Of a DNA stretch of 44,843 nucleotides, positions 8,597 to 16,862 are shown in pieces (positions within the stretch are counted from its first letter, which is position 1; every line of letters starts with the position of its first letter). Source of the DNA: UBA7803 sp041686955 (GTDB taxonomy: Bacteria; Pseudomonadota; Gammaproteobacteria; Pseudomonadales; Azotimanducaceae); NCBI GenBank assembly GCA_041686955.1, contig JAWLCV010000032.1:1-44843 (forward strand). The letters run 5' to 3'. The notes under the pieces were generated by a model. The model did no database searches. It saw only the letters and a list, made by a program, of their open reading frames with translations, and was not told where the DNA came from. Both the position numbers and the translations under genes were made by a program.

Positions 8597-11500
8597 GCCG
8601 GCTGAACGGCACGGCGCGCTGCAAGGCACGGTGGTTGCTGCTTGCGGCGCTGGCTGCGGGGCCAGCAGCCGTGGACGCGGCGGAGGCCGTCCGTCAGGTT
8701 CCCATCGGCAACGCGGCGGAGCGCCACCTGCCGGATTCAGCCCCGGTGACGTTGTGGGGCCTGGACCCCGACCCCTCGGCGGAACCCGCCGGCGACACGC
8801 TGGAGACCGTGGAGGTCGAAACGGTGGAGGCCGAGACGGTGAAGCTCACCGACGTGGTGCCGCCCATCCACTTCGAGTCCGGGGTGGCGAGCATTCCCGA
8901 CAGCACGGTCGCCGAGCTGCGGGCCGTGCTCGAGCGCATGCAGGATCGTCACAACGTGCGCATCAATCTGGTGGGCCACGCCGACAACCAGCCCTTGTCG
9001 CCGCGGCTCCAGGAGATCTACGGAGACAACGCCGGGCTCTCCCGGGAGCGGGCCGGCCAGGTGGCCGAGCACTTCAAGAGTGCCCTGGGTCTGCCCGCGG
9101 AGGCCATCTCCTTCGAGTGGGCCGGCGACACCCGCCCCATCGCGTCGAACGACACCGAAGCGGGCCGGGCGTTGAACCGGCGCGTCGAGGTGGAGGTGTG
9201 GTACGACGAGCTGCGGGACGCGGTGGCCCTGGACGAGCGTGTCCGGGTGAACGAGATGACGCGGGTCAAGGTCTGCCGTGTCGAGACGGTGTGCAAGCTT
9301 CGCTACCGCGACGGCCACCAGCGCCGCGCCCGGGTTCTGAATCTCATTGCGCCGCTGCAATACGAGGAGGACGGGGTCGAGGTCACCCCCGGATTCACCG
9401 AGCAGATCCGCCGCACCCTGCAGAACCTGGGCGACAAGCAGGATGTGGTGGTGAAGTTCGTCGGTCACACCGACGCCCGGCCGTTGCGCGGCAGGGCCGC
9501 GAGCATCTACGGCGACCATGTGGCGCTGTCGAAGGCTCGGGCACGGCGGGTGGCGCTGGCGATCCAGGATGCGCTGGGACTGCCGTCCGCGGCGGTGGAC
9601 AGCGACGGCCGGGGCGCCGAGCGGCCGTTGGCCGGAAACGAAACGGACAACGGGCGTGCCTTGAACCGCCGGGTCGAGGTGGAGTTCTGGTACGACGACC
9701 CGTTGCAGGATCTGCCCGACGAGCCTCAGCTCTGTCCCGGTGATCCGGGTGCCGCCATGGTCACCCGGGTCTACGATCCCCCCTGGGGCGAGATCGGGCA
9801 CCTCGAGCTGGCGGAGGGCCGGCCGGTGCTGCCGCCGGGTTACCTGGATGCGCTGCAGCGGGCGCTGGCGGACGTGGCGGAGGAGACGAACCCCCGGCTG
9901 CGCTTCGTGGGCTACACCCGCAACGAGCGGCTCGATCGCCGTACCGCCAGGGTCTACGGCGACGACATCGGCCTCTCGGCGGCGCGCGCCCGCCGCGCCA
10001 TGGAGACGGTGGCCGAAGAACTGGACCTGAACCCGGAGCAGGCGGAGTTCGAGGGGCGCGGCTACGTGCACTCGGACGACGTCGTGAATGCCGGATTCGT
10101 GCAGGGCGACGCGTCGTTCGTCGCGGTGCAGGTGGTCTACGACGAGCTCGCCGTCGTCGACGACAACGAGGGGGTGGAGGTCTCGCCGCTCACCCGGGAG
10201 CTGATGCCGAGGAACCCCTACGCGTTGAACACCATGCGCATCACCGTGGACGGCGTGCCCGTCGACGATCCGGGCCGCAGCTCGTCGGACGTCCAGCGCT
10301 GCACGGACGTGGCCATGGAGCGGGCCGACATCCGCTTCACCTTCGACGACCTGACCTCGAGCCCCAGGCTCAGCGTGGCGGCGAGTCCCACGCTGGTGGC
10401 GCTGCACGGCGACGGCGCGGGCGGTCTGACCGGTGATCCTGTGGTGTTCCGGATGTTCACCAACTACGGACACTTCATCGAACGATCGGAGATCCGCATC
10501 TTCGACGACGGCGAGTCGACCCGCGCGGAGCCTCGCGCCGTGGTGGAGGTGGACGACCACGGCGTTGCCCGCTGGCGTCCGGCGGTGGAGGCGTTCTCCG
10601 GCGCGACCCGCGAGCTCGAGTACGTGGTGCGTGCCTACGGCGAGGACGGCGGCTTCGACGAGACCCGCCCCCAGCCCCTCTGGGTGTTCCGCGACACCCG
10701 GATCAGCGACGTCGAAGCCAACGTCATGGAGTACTTCAGGGCGCTGGACGGAGAGCCGCAGTCGGAGCCGGCTCTGCCGGCCGCGGCGGACACGTTCCTC
10801 GACGAGCGGCTTCTCGCGGAGTACGGCGAGAATTCCCTGGCCCTTCACAACATCCGCTTGAGCAGCGGCACCGTTCGGGTGCACGGGCGCGACGTTCCGG
10901 AGGGACATCAGGTCTACGTGGCGGGCCGGCCGGTGCCGGTGGACGCGAGTGGCAGCTTCGTCAGCGAAGAAGTGCTGCCGGAAGGCGCGCACACCGTGGA
11001 AGTGGCGGTGCTCGACGAGCAGGGGCGGGGGGAAGCCTACCTTCGGGACCTGGCGTTCGAGCCCTCGGACTGGTTCTACGTGGGCATGGCGGATCTGACC
11101 CTGTCGCATACCGAGACCGATGGTCCGCTGGACGAGCTCACCGGCGACGACGCCGCCTACGCGCTCGACTCGTCGGCGGACGGGCGGCTCGCCTTCTTCG
11201 TCAACGGCAAGTTCGGCGATCACTGGCGGCTCACCGCCAGTGCGGATTCACGGGAAGAGCCCATCGAGGACCTGTTCAAGAACTTCACCCGCAAGACCCC
11301 CGACTCGCTGCTGCGGCGCATGGATCCGGATCAGCACTACCCCACGTTCGGCGACGACGGCACCGTGGAAGAGCTGGCGCCCACCGGCGGCAAGCTGTTC
11401 GTGAAGCTCGGCCGCCGCAAGAGCTACGGCATGTGGGGCAACTTCACCGCCGGCTACATGGAGAACGAGCTGGCGCAGATCGATCGCGGGCTCTACGGCG

Positions 11501-13758
11501 CGAAGCTGCACTACGAGACCGAGTCGGCCACCCGTTTCGGCGAGCAGCGGCTCACCGTGGACGCCTTCGGCGCCGAGCCGGGCACGGTGGCCAGCCGGCA
11601 GGAGTTCCGCGGGACGGGCGGGTCGCTCTACTTCCTGCGGCACCAGGACGTGACCATGGGCTCCGAGCGGGTGCGGATCGAGATTCGCGACCGCGCCTCG
11701 GGCCTCGTCACCGGCGTGGTGAACCTGAGCCCCGCTCTGGATTACGACATCGACTACCTGCAGGGCAGCGTTCTGCTGGCCGAGCCCCTCGCCTCCACCG
11801 TCAGCGACGGTCTGCTGGTGCGCAGCGGAGCCTTGTCCGGCGACGAGGCGTATCTGGTGGTGCGCTACGAGTACACGCCCGGGCTGCAGGACGTGGATGC
11901 CCTGGCGGTGGCTGGGCAGGCGCACGCCTGGGTGAACGATTACGTGCGCCTGGGGGTGACCGCGGGCTCGAACGAGGAGGGCGACCTCGACAGCTCCCTG
12001 CGCGGCTTCGACGTGACTCTCAGAAAGAGCGCCGAGTCCTGGGTGAAGGTCCAGGCGGCGGCGAGCGAAGGAAGCAACGGCGACACCCTGCGCTCCGGCG
12101 ACGGCGGCTTCGAGTTCCTCGAGGAGGGCGGCGCGGCGGAGGCCGACGACGGGCGAGGCTACCGCGCGGATCTGAGCCTGGGTCTCGGCGACGTCGCCCG
12201 GAAGCTCGACGGCAGCCTGACGGCGTACCTTCAGCAGCTCGATGCCGGATTCTCCGCCCCGGGCGCGTCGGCGGCGACGGACCGGAAGCATTATGGGGGA
12301 ACCCTGACTCTGCCCCTGGGCGAGCGGGTGGAGGTGTTCGCCAAGATGGACCGGATGGACCAGGATCGCGGCATCGAGACCGACGCGGCCGAGATGGATC
12401 TGTCCGTTCAACTCTCCCGCGACTGGAAGCTCAGCGCCGGGATGCGCCACGATCGCCTGATCGACCACGAGGCCCTTCCCGGGGCGGCGTCGTTCGCGGG
12501 CGAGCGCACCGACGGCGTGGTGGAGCTCGGCTACGACGCCGGCAAGAGCTGGCGCGCCTACGGCTTCGTGCAGGAAACGCTGTCGAGGGACGGAGCCCGG
12601 GAGGACAACGGCCGCGTCGGGGTCGGCAGCGTGTTCCGGCTGTCGAAGCGGCTGACCGTGGAGACCGAGGTGTCCGACGGCGACCAGGGCCCGGGTGGAC
12701 GGCTGGGAACCAACTACCTGCACTCCGAGCGCACCAGCCTGTATCTCAACTACCTGCTCGAGAACGAGCGCATCGATCCGATGCTGCGCGGGCCCACCGG
12801 TAGCCAGGGTAGCCTGGTCACCGGCGTGAAGTCGCGCCTCACGGACAGCACCAGCGTGTTCGTGGAAGAGCGGTACCGCCACGGCCAGTCGGCCACGGGG
12901 CTGACCCATGCCACCGGCGTCAACTTCGCTCCGGCGCAGCGCTGGAGCCTGGGGGCGAACAGCGACTGGGGAACCCTGCGGGACTCGCGCACGGGCCTCG
13001 AGACCCGGCGCAAGGCCGTCGGGGTGCGGTTCGGCTACGGCACGGACACGCTGCAGATCTCCAATGGCGTCGAGTACCGGCGGGACGACGTGGAGCAGCC
13101 CGATCTCGCGGACGCGGAACGCACCACCTGGCTGTTCCGCAACAGCGTCAAGCTGCAGCTCACCCCGGCCTACCGGCTGCTCGGCAAGTTCGACCACGCC
13201 ACGAGCGACAGCTCGTTCGGGGACGTGTTCGCCGGCGGCTACACCGAGGCGGTGCTCGGCGTGGGCTATCGGCCGGTTCTTCACGACCGTCTGAATGCCC
13301 TGGCCAAATACACCTACTTCTACAACGTGCCCACCCTGGGGCAGCAGACGGGCAACGGGCTCGCCGCCGAGTACCTGCAGAAGAGCCACATCCTGTCGCT
13401 GGACGCCAGCTACGACCTGACCGCGCGCTGGACCATCGGCGGCAAGTACGCGTACCGCATGAGCCAGATCAGCCTGGACCGGGACGATCCCCACTACTTC
13501 GACAACGCCGCGAGCCTGTACGTGCTGCGGGCGGATTGGCGGCTACGCGAGAAGTGGGAGGTCCTGATGGAGACGCGGCTGCTCGACATGGCGGATCTGG
13601 ACGAGCAGCGCGCGGGGGCGCTGTTCGCCCTGTCGCGCTACGTTGGTGACCACGTCAAGGTGGGCGTCGGCTACAACTTCACCGACTTCTCCTCCGACCT
13701 CACCGACCTCGGCTTCGACCACCAGGGGGTGTTCCTGAACCTGACAGGCGCCTTCTAG
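8593..13758 (+). CDS. Triple OmpA-like domain protein with giant outer-membrane beta-barrel
   Basis: 1721 residues. The start ATG overlaps the previous TGA (ATGA) and is preceded by GGGAGGGAACGG, implying translational coupling to the giant repeat protein. Signal peptide ends near AAVDA. Three OmpA-like domains follow: about 90-208 and 250-368 keep the 'LS..RA..V' helix and the ALNRRVEVE ending, while the third (403-520) has lost NRRVE. Residues about 570-823 are beta-rich Ig-like modules with conserved phrases such as EGAHTVEVAVLDEQGRGE. From about 825 the sequence alternates like beta strands, contains YDIDYLQGSVLLAEPL, and ends in an aromatic-terminated strand (VFLNLTGAF), as expected for a BAM-inserted barrel. 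OmpA-like domains usually bind peptidoglycan. I infer an outer-membrane channel or anchor for the upstream giant protein; transported substrate and mechanism are not visible. Confidence 0.8.
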   Translation: MSRLNGTARCKARWLLLAALAAGPAAVDAAEAVRQVPIGNAAERHLPDSAPVTLWGLDPDPSAEPAGDTLETVEVETVEAETVKLTDVVPPIHFESGVASIPDSTVAELRAVLERMQDRHNVRINLVGHADNQPLSPRLQEIYGDNAGLSRERAGQVAEHFKSALGLPAEAISFEWAGDTRPIASNDTEAGRALNRRVEVEVWYDELRDAVALDERVRVNEMTRVKVCRVETVCKLRYRDGHQRRARVLNLIAPLQYEEDGVEVTPGFTEQIRRTLQNLGDKQDVVVKFVGHTDARPLRGRAASIYGDHVALSKARARRVALAIQDALGLPSAAVDSDGRGAERPLAGNETDNGRALNRRVEVEFWYDDPLQDLPDEPQLCPGDPGAAMVTRVYDPPWGEIGHLELAEGRPVLPPGYLDALQRALADVAEETNPRLRFVGYTRNERLDRRTARVYGDDIGLSAARARRAMETVAEELDLNPEQAEFEGRGYVHSDDVVNAGFVQGDASFVAVQVVYDELAVVDDNEGVEVSPLTRELMPRNPYALNTMRITVDGVPVDDPGRSSSDVQRCTDVAMERADIRFTFDDLTSSPRLSVAASPTLVALHGDGAGGLTGDPVVFRMFTNYGHFIERSEIRIFDDGESTRAEPRAVVEVDDHGVARWRPAVEAFSGATRELEYVVRAYGEDGGFDETRPQPLWVFRDTRISDVEANVMEYFRALDGEPQSEPALPAAADTFLDERLLAEYGENSLALHNIRLSSGTVRVHGRDVPEGHQVYVAGRPVPVDASGSFVSEEVLPEGAHTVEVAVLDEQGRGEAYLRDLAFEPSDWFYVGMADLTLSHTETDGPLDELTGDDAAYALDSSADGRLAFFVNGKFGDHWRLTASADSREEPIEDLFKNFTRKTPDSLLRRMDPDQHYPTFGDDGTVEELAPTGGKLFVKLGRRKSYGMWGNFTAGYMENELAQIDRGLYGAKLHYETESATRFGEQRLTVDAFGAEPGTVASRQEFRGTGGSLYFLRHQDVTMGSERVRIEIRDRASGLVTGVVNLSPALDYDIDYLQGSVLLAEPLASTVSDGLLVRSGALSGDEAYLVVRYEYTPGLQDVDALAVAGQAHAWVNDYVRLGVTAGSNEEGDLDSSLRGFDVTLRKSAESWVKVQAAASEGSNGDTLRSGDGGFEFLEEGGAAEADDGRGYRADLSLGLGDVARKLDGSLTAYLQQLDAGFSAPGASAATDRKHYGGTLTLPLGERVEVFAKMDRMDQDRGIETDAAEMDLSVQLSRDWKLSAGMRHDRLIDHEALPGAASFAGERTDGVVELGYDAGKSWRAYGFVQETLSRDGAREDNGRVGVGSVFRLSKRLTVETEVSDGDQGPGGRLGTNYLHSERTSLYLNYLLENERIDPMLRGPTGSQGSLVTGVKSRLTDSTSVFVEERYRHGQSATGLTHATGVNFAPAQRWSLGANSDWGTLRDSRTGLETRRKAVGVRFGYGTDTLQISNGVEYRRDDVEQPDLADAERTTWLFRNSVKLQLTPAYRLLGKFDHATSDSSFGDVFAGGYTEAVLGVGYRPVLHDRLNALAKYTYFYNVPTLGQQTGNGLAAEYLQKSHILSLDASYDLTARWTIGGKYAYRMSQISLDRDDPHYFDNAASLYVLRADWRLREKWEVLMETRLLDMADLDEQRAGALFALSRYVGDHVKVGVGYNFTDFSSDLTDLGFDHQGVFLNLTGAF

Positions 13759-13779
13759 CAGGCTCGCCGGACGGGCCGG

Positions 13780-14307
13780 CTATCTGCGGGTGAAGACCAG
13801 CACCAGGGGATCCTCCTCCGGATGGTCGCCGGTGCCGCGGAATGTCAGCGTGTCCCCGTCGCGTTTGTAGAACAGGGTCCTGGGAGCGTCGGTGTTGCTC
13901 GAGACGCGCTCGAAGGTTGCGGACGACCCCGCTACGGCGGTCAGCCGGTAGACGTGGGGTTCACCTGCTTCCCAGGGCACGTAATCGGTATCGAAGTGCT
14001 TGAAGCGCAGGTAGACACCATCTTGCGTCTCCTCGATCACCAGGAACTCCAGAACCTGGCGGCCGTCGGGAATCACCCAGCGGAAGGTACCGGGAAGGGT
14101 GCCGTCCCTCGGCTCCAGCCACACCTCCTCGTAGGGCTCACCGCCGGCACCCAGCCAATGGCCGGACATGAAACCGAGTTGCTGAAGCTCCGCGCCGCTC
14201 GCGCCCAGGCCTGGGAAGTCCAGGGCCGCGAAACCCAGGCCTGCGAAATGCAGGCCAGCGAAACTCAGGGCGACACTCACGGTGCGTCGTGTCCGTCTCA
14301 TCGACAT
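13780..14307 (-). CDS. DUF6265-like secreted protein
   Basis: 175 residues from the ATG at 14307, which has AGAGG about 8 nt upstream; a longer frame to 14487 lacks a good ribosome site. A twin-Arg-rich start (MSMRRTRRTV) and a hydrophobic core built from pentapeptide repeats form a signal peptide ending near GASGA. The mature part starts ELQQLGFMSGHWLG and has E..W..PRDGTLPGTFRW, FLVIEE and LRFKHF, a pattern I associate with DUF6265, a family of unknown function with a predicted lipocalin-like beta-barrel. It is convergent with the barrel gene, 21 bp away, and probably transcribed alone. No catalytic residues are obvious. Confidence 0.7.
   Translation of the reverse strand: MSMRRTRRTVSVALSFAGLHFAGLGFAALDFPGLGASGAELQQLGFMSGHWLGAGGEPYEEVWLEPRDGTLPGTFRWVIPDGRQVLEFLVIEETQDGVYLRFKHFDTDYVPWEAGEPHVYRLTAVAGSSATFERVSSNTDAPRTLFYKRDGDTLTFRGTGDHPEEDPLVLVFTRR
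14206..14265 (-). repeat. Four 15-bp tandem repeats in a signal-peptide coding region
   Basis: Four imperfect 15-bp units (14206-14220, 14221-14235, 14236-14250, 14251-14265), each starting CAGG on the + strand, encode FAGLH, FAGLG, FAALD and FPGLG in the DUF6265 signal peptide. Because the unit is a multiple of three, copy-number change would lengthen or shorten the hydrophobic core without a frameshift. Confidence 0.8.
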
Positions 14308-14420
14308 GTCCCGGTGCCTCTTTACCCCTGGCCGCAATCTACCCCGGCCGCCGGCCGGCTGCCAGGGGCGACATCGCCCCATGCGTGTTAGTCTTCCTGT
14401 CGCTGTTACGGAGGCATGGA

Positions 14421-15080
14421 ATGTCCGACCCGCTCGAGATCGACGTCTTCTGGTCTTTCCGGAGCCCCTGGTCGTATCTGGCGACACCGCGTCTGGCGGA
14501 GTGGAAGCGGCGCTACCGGCTGAACGTGAACTTTCGTCCGGTGTATCCCATCGCGCTGCGAACCCCGGAGTTCTTCGTCAACGTCCATCCTCAGTGGTTC
14601 TCGTACTTCATGACCGACGTTTTCAGGGTCGCGGAATTTCTTGGGCTCCCATTCCAGTGGGCGAACCCGGACCCGGTGGTTCAGTACCGGGGCGAGGACG
14701 GCCGGCCGCGCACCGCCGACGAGCAGCCCCATATTCATCGCCTGACCCGTCTGGGAGTGCTGGCGGAGGAGCGGGGTCACGGCATCGAGCTCGCGGAGCA
14801 GGTGGCGGGCTTGATCTGGACCACCACGGGATGGGACCAGGGGGGGCACCTCGCCGACGCCGTGGGCCGCGCCGGGCTCGACCTGGCGGAGTTGGACGGT
14901 CTCGCCGACGCACAGGCGCCGCGGCTCGAGGAAATCATCCGCGAGAACGAAGCGGATCACGCCGAAGCGGGGCATTGGGGCGTGCCGACGGTGGCTTTTC
15001 GCGGCGAGCCGTTCTTCGGTCAGGATCGCCTCGATGTGTTGCTATGGCGTCTGAAGCAGCACGGTCTCGAGGAGCGGTGA
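14421..15080 (+). CDS. DsbA-fold kappa-GST / 2-hydroxychromene-2-carboxylate isomerase-like protein
   Basis: 219 residues from ATG 14421, with GGAGG 6 nt upstream. The N-terminus IDVFWSFRSPWSYLA matches the HCCA isomerase/kappa-GST group, in which a Ser in an S-P-x-S-Y context replaces the redox CXXC of DsbA. The cis-Pro region GHWGVPTVAFRGEPFFGQDRL is also typical. No CXXC is present, so a disulfide oxidoreductase role is unlikely and a glutathione-dependent isomerase or transferase is more plausible. No signal peptide is visible, so it is cytoplasmic. Its neighbours do not form an obvious aromatic-degradation operon, so the substrate is unknown. Confidence 0.75.
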   Translation: MSDPLEIDVFWSFRSPWSYLATPRLAEWKRRYRLNVNFRPVYPIALRTPEFFVNVHPQWFSYFMTDVFRVAEFLGLPFQWANPDPVVQYRGEDGRPRTADEQPHIHRLTRLGVLAEERGHGIELAEQVAGLIWTTTGWDQGGHLADAVGRAGLDLAELDGLADAQAPRLEEIIRENEADHAEAGHWGVPTVAFRGEPFFGQDRLDVLLWRLKQHGLEER

Positions 15081-15097
15081 CCGAGCGGCGGACTATT

Positions 15098-15676
15098 TCA
15101 GGTCCGCTCCCCCAGCAACGCGTCCACGCTGCGATGGATGACCGTTCGGGCGCTGCGCACGGATAGCTTCTGATGGCGGCGTAGGCGGATCCACAGCTCG
15201 TAGCTGAGCAGGGCGTCGAGCGCTTCGAAGGTCGCCTTGCTTCGCGCAACGTCGCGGGGCAGCAGATCGCGCAGCATACTGCGCGCCACCATTACGAATT
15301 CGGCGTGATCGTCCTGCAGCACCCGGGAACGGTGGCGCAGGGCGTCCGCGGCGAGCCGTATGGGGAGCATCTCCTCGTAGATGCGTGCGCGCCGGTCCAC
15401 CATGCGGTGCAGGCCGGCCCGCCATGGCTCGGCGCGCAGCTCGGTCTGGATCATCCCGGCGATGCGGCTGTGCATCCGCTGGGAGATCTCCCGGTACAGG
15501 GTCTCCATGTCCCGGAAGTGGCGGAAAACGGTTCGCATGGCGAGGCCGGCGCGCTCCGAGACCTGCTCCGCCGTCGGCTCGAGCACGCCCTCCCGGACCA
15601 GCTCGATCATGGCGTCGACGATGCGTGCTCGGCTTTCCCGGCTGCGCCGGTGGCGTCCATCCGAGTCGGCCGCCAT
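15098..15676 (-). CDS. TetR/AcrR-family transcriptional regulator
   Basis: 192 residues. The N-terminal helix-turn-helix is clear: ARIVDAMIELVREGVLEPTAEQVSERAGLAMRTVFRHF shows the usual TetR pattern in which the recognition helix ends in a V/FxHF motif. The remaining residues form the variable ligand-binding domain and are rich in Met and Arg. Its ATG lies immediately after the TAG of the upstream metallo-hydrolase gene (TAGATG), so it is translationally coupled to it. It probably controls the 16754-16862 divergent region that serves both this operon and the sulfatase operon. The ligand is unknown. Confidence 0.85.
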   Translation of the reverse strand: MAADSDGRHRRSRESRARIVDAMIELVREGVLEPTAEQVSERAGLAMRTVFRHFRDMETLYREISQRMHSRIAGMIQTELRAEPWRAGLHRMVDRRARIYEEMLPIRLAADALRHRSRVLQDDHAEFVMVARSMLRDLLPRDVARSKATFEALDALLSYELWIRLRRHQKLSVRSARTVIHRSVDALLGERT

Positions 15677-16753
15677 CTACAGCGCCGCCGTCCGGCGGAT
15701 CTCGCGGCTGTCCGCGGGCAGGCTGATCAGCAGGCCGTCGAAGCCCACCACCAGCTCGCCGTCGAACTGCTCGCGGGCGTCGCCGAGGAACGCCGGGTGC
15801 AGCAGTCGGCTCGGCAGCGGCGGAATGATGTGATACAGCACGAGCTGACGGGCCTGGGCGCGTTGTGCCAGCCTGGCGGCGTCCTCGGGCGATGTGTGGT
15901 AACCGGGGATGTCGGCCATGATGCGGGCCACGGTGCGCCGGCCGGCAGCCGCCGCCTGGCTGCCGATGATTCCCACCAGCGCCGGCTGCAGCGCCTCGTG
16001 AAGCAGCACGTCGGCGCCTTCCGAGGCTGCGGCCAGACCTTCGTCGAAGCGGGTGTCGCCGCTGATGACCGCCGAGCGGCCCTTGTAGTCGATACGGAAG
16101 CCGAACGCCGGTTCCACGGGCTGGTGGGAGACCGCAACGGCAGTCACCCGGAGACCGTCGCTTTCCAGCAGCACGGCGGTCCGCGCGGCTGCCGGTAGCT
16201 CGATGGTACGCGAGACGGCGCCGAATCCACCCGGCGGCGCCACCTGCTCGCCGTGATGGGCGGTGCGGAACGTCCCGTCCACCCGGTAGGCGGTGTTGAA
16301 ACCCTGCACGACCTGATCGACGCCGGCGGGACCGGAGACGATCAGCGGTTGTTGCCGGGACCCGCCCACCCACGCCTGGACCATCAGCTCGCCGAGCCCG
16401 TCGATGTGGTCCGAGTGCAGGTGGGTGAGCAGCACCTGATCGATCCGCCCCAGCGGGAACCCGGCACGGGCGAGGTTGCGTGCGGAGCCGGATCCGGCGT
16501 CGACCACCAGGACACGGTCGCCGGCCACCACGCCAATGCATGGTCCGGCGCGCCCGGGATCCGGCAGCGGCGAGCCCGAGCCGCAGAGAAAAAGATGCAG
16601 GCCGTCCTCCAGCCGATTCAGCGGACCGTCGGCACGGGTGGCGACGGCCCTGGCGAACAGGGCCTCGGAGAGCTGGCGCGGGAACAGCGCCGCCGCGGAG
16701 CCCGCCAGCACCAGCGCCAGGAGCAGCCAGACGCCGAGTCGCGATGATTTCAT
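15677..16753 (-). CDS. Exported/membrane-anchored metallo-beta-lactamase-fold hydrolase (AtsA-like)
   Basis: 358 residues. Residues 7-24 (GVWLLLALVLAGSAAALF) form a signal peptide or anchor. The metal motif THLHSDHIDG gives H111, H113, D115 and H116; D233 (ISGDTRF) and H308 (VLYHII) are likely further ligands, with H210 also conserved-looking. The overall layout (LFLCGSGSPLPDP, LVVDAGSGSARNL, motif, SGDT, YH) is that of the RNase Z/AtsA branch. The anchor and absence of an exosite make tRNA processing unlikely, whereas the MBL-type arylsulfatase of Pseudoalteromonas (AtsA) has the same LTHLHSDHIDGLGE signature. It is first in an operon with a TetR regulator and is divergent from a formylglycine sulfatase, which supports a sulfate-ester role. 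That role is inference. Confidence 0.75.
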   Translation of the reverse strand: MKSSRLGVWLLLALVLAGSAAALFPRQLSEALFARAVATRADGPLNRLEDGLHLFLCGSGSPLPDPGRAGPCIGVVAGDRVLVVDAGSGSARNLARAGFPLGRIDQVLLTHLHSDHIDGLGELMVQAWVGGSRQQPLIVSGPAGVDQVVQGFNTAYRVDGTFRTAHHGEQVAPPGGFGAVSRTIELPAAARTAVLLESDGLRVTAVAVSHQPVEPAFGFRIDYKGRSAVISGDTRFDEGLAAASEGADVLLHEALQPALVGIIGSQAAAAGRRTVARIMADIPGYHTSPEDAARLAQRAQARQLVLYHIIPPLPSRLLHPAFLGDAREQFDGELVVGFDGLLISLPADSREIRRTAAL

Positions 16754-16809
16754 TAGCTTTCAGCCTCGCCGGTGGCGGCGTTCGGAGTAATGACATTGAG
16801 AGTGACAAT

Positions 16810-16830
16810 AGTTTGCGGGGCTGTCAAACT
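16810..16830. promoter_or_regulatory. Divergent promoter region with inverted repeat
   Basis: Between the metallo-hydrolase (minus) and sulfatase (plus) genes, AGTTTG (16810-16815) and CAAACT (16825-16830) form an inverted repeat with a 9-nt spacer. TGACA (16803-16807) and TGTCA (16822-16826) form an overlapping wider pair. On the minus strand, 16827-16822 reads TTGACA, a perfect -35 hexamer, though no good -10 follows at 17 nt. The site is well placed for the TetR encoded in this operon to control both directions. Confidence 0.45.
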
Positions 16831-16862
16831 CCATCCGCTGGGAAGGCTGGAGAGTGTCGAGG

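Noticed and set aside
2612..8629. Very long open frames on the minus strand opposite the giant repeat gene (up to about 1000 codons).
   Set aside because: They have no family motifs, are rich in Arg, His, Gly and Val, and follow from GC-rich codon use of the sense gene, which has clear domains and a signal peptide.
14421..15080. DsbA-type disulfide oxidoreductase.
   Set aside because: There is no CXXC and no signal peptide; the SPWSY motif fits the HCCA-isomerase/kappa-GST branch.
15677..16753. Ribonuclease Z.
   Set aside because: The protein has a signal or anchor sequence and no exosite arm, and it is encoded with a TetR opposite a sulfatase.
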